A stretch of DNA of 64,000 nucleotides from Clostridium estertheticum subsp. estertheticum. Its GTDB lineage: Bacteria > Bacillota > Clostridia > Clostridiales > Clostridiaceae. The notes beneath the pieces are model-generated. The model was not told where the DNA came from. It was given only the letters and a program-made list of their open reading frames with translations, and searched no databases. The position numbers and the translations under genes were made by a program. Numbering within the stretch: the first letter of the stretch is position 1; every line of letters starts with the position of its first letter. Location: assembly GCF_001877035.1 (NCBI RefSeq), contig NZ_CP015756.1:2719001-2783000 (forward strand). The letters run 5' to 3'. Of the stretch, positions 63,840-64,000 are shown piece by piece.

Positions 63840-64000
63840 GCAGTGTATTAGACGTTAGAAATCTCAACAAGTCTTATGGTGATTTTTGTTTAAATGGATT
63901 AAACTTTAAGCTTGAAAAAGGATACGTAATGGGATTTATAGGACCAAATGGCTCGGGAAAAAGTACCACAATAAAATCAATTATGAATCTAATAAAAAAA
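63836..64000 (+). CDS. ABC transporter ATP-binding protein (partial)
   Basis: Only the first 55 residues lie in the window. They include the typical strand start VLDVRNLNKSYGDFCLNGLN and Walker A GPNGSGKSTT. AAGGAGG precedes the ATG, which overlaps the GntR stop. With YtrA-type control the complete operon probably encodes a drug or peptide exporter, ending outside the window. Confidence 0.9.
   Translation, partial: MSSVLDVRNLNKSYGDFCLNGLNFKLEKGYVMGFIGPNGSGKSTTIKSIMNLIKK

Overview
The window is a low-GC (roughly 28-32% by eye), AT-rich Firmicutes chromosome segment, best read as Clostridium or a close relative. Support for this comes from strong AGGAGG-type ribosome binding sites, frequent TTG/GTG starts, a spore-coat (CotS-type) locus, HdrABC-type electron-transfer genes, a CdaR/glycerate kinase/GntP operon and a tandem glycine riboswitch. 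No species can be named from the sequence alone.

Layout. 1-3.5 kb: an hdrB-hdrC-hdrA operon (minus strand; hdrA runs off the edge) divergent from a LysR regulator. 3.6-5.5 kb: a WG-repeat protein and exonuclease III. 5.7-11.8 kb: a spore-coat saccharide locus (repeat-bearing small protein, two CotS-like kinases, a GT4 glycosyltransferase and a UDP-sugar epimerase) converging on UDP-glucose dehydrogenase. 12.1-16.7 kb: a metallo-beta-lactamase-fold hydrolase, a SWIM/SNF2 ATPase and tRNA-Glu/tRNA-Gln. 16.8-22.5 kb: cdaR, glycerate kinase and gntP, then a secreted PL9 pectate lyase, with candidate CcpA sites upstream of gntP and the lyase. 22.5-29.8 kb: accessory genes (methyltransferase, GNAT, MaoC-like protein, PadR, acyl esterase), a frameshifted chemotaxis receptor and a truncated second MaoC-like copy. 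29.8-38.3 kb: an envelope-stress-like group (PRC-barrel, coiled coil, lmo0937-type and 21-aa membrane peptides), glgC, an 89-aa protein, alpha-amylase, an XRE regulator and an amino-acid permease, with several decayed copies of the same genes. 38.5-41 kb: a small protein and a DinG-type helicase.

41.3-54.5 kb is an accessory island, probably anti-phage. It opens with integrase and NlpC/P60 remnants, then carries a DUF4209/HEPN-like protein, a KAP NTPase with an HExxH protease, a SIR2-like protein with an overlapping small partner, a broken membrane protein, and a 728-aa HNH protein with an internally repeated N-terminal part. A short inverted-repeat motif recurs beyond the 3' end of each module, so the island looks like a row of cassettes. 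55-64 kb returns to chromosomal functions: a SUV3-like RNA helicase, a glycine-riboswitch-controlled permease, a two-component system with an ABC exporter whose permease gene is tandemly duplicated, and a GntR/ABC operon cut by the right edge.

The most interesting items are the punctuating repeat of the island and its little-known effectors, a hairpin lying between the Shine-Dalgarno and start codon of hdrB, two identical 16-bp palindromes placed on a near-consensus promoter, exact 11-bp direct repeats at the ABC promoter beside an OmpR-type regulator, and the number of young duplications and frameshifts between 24 and 38 kb.
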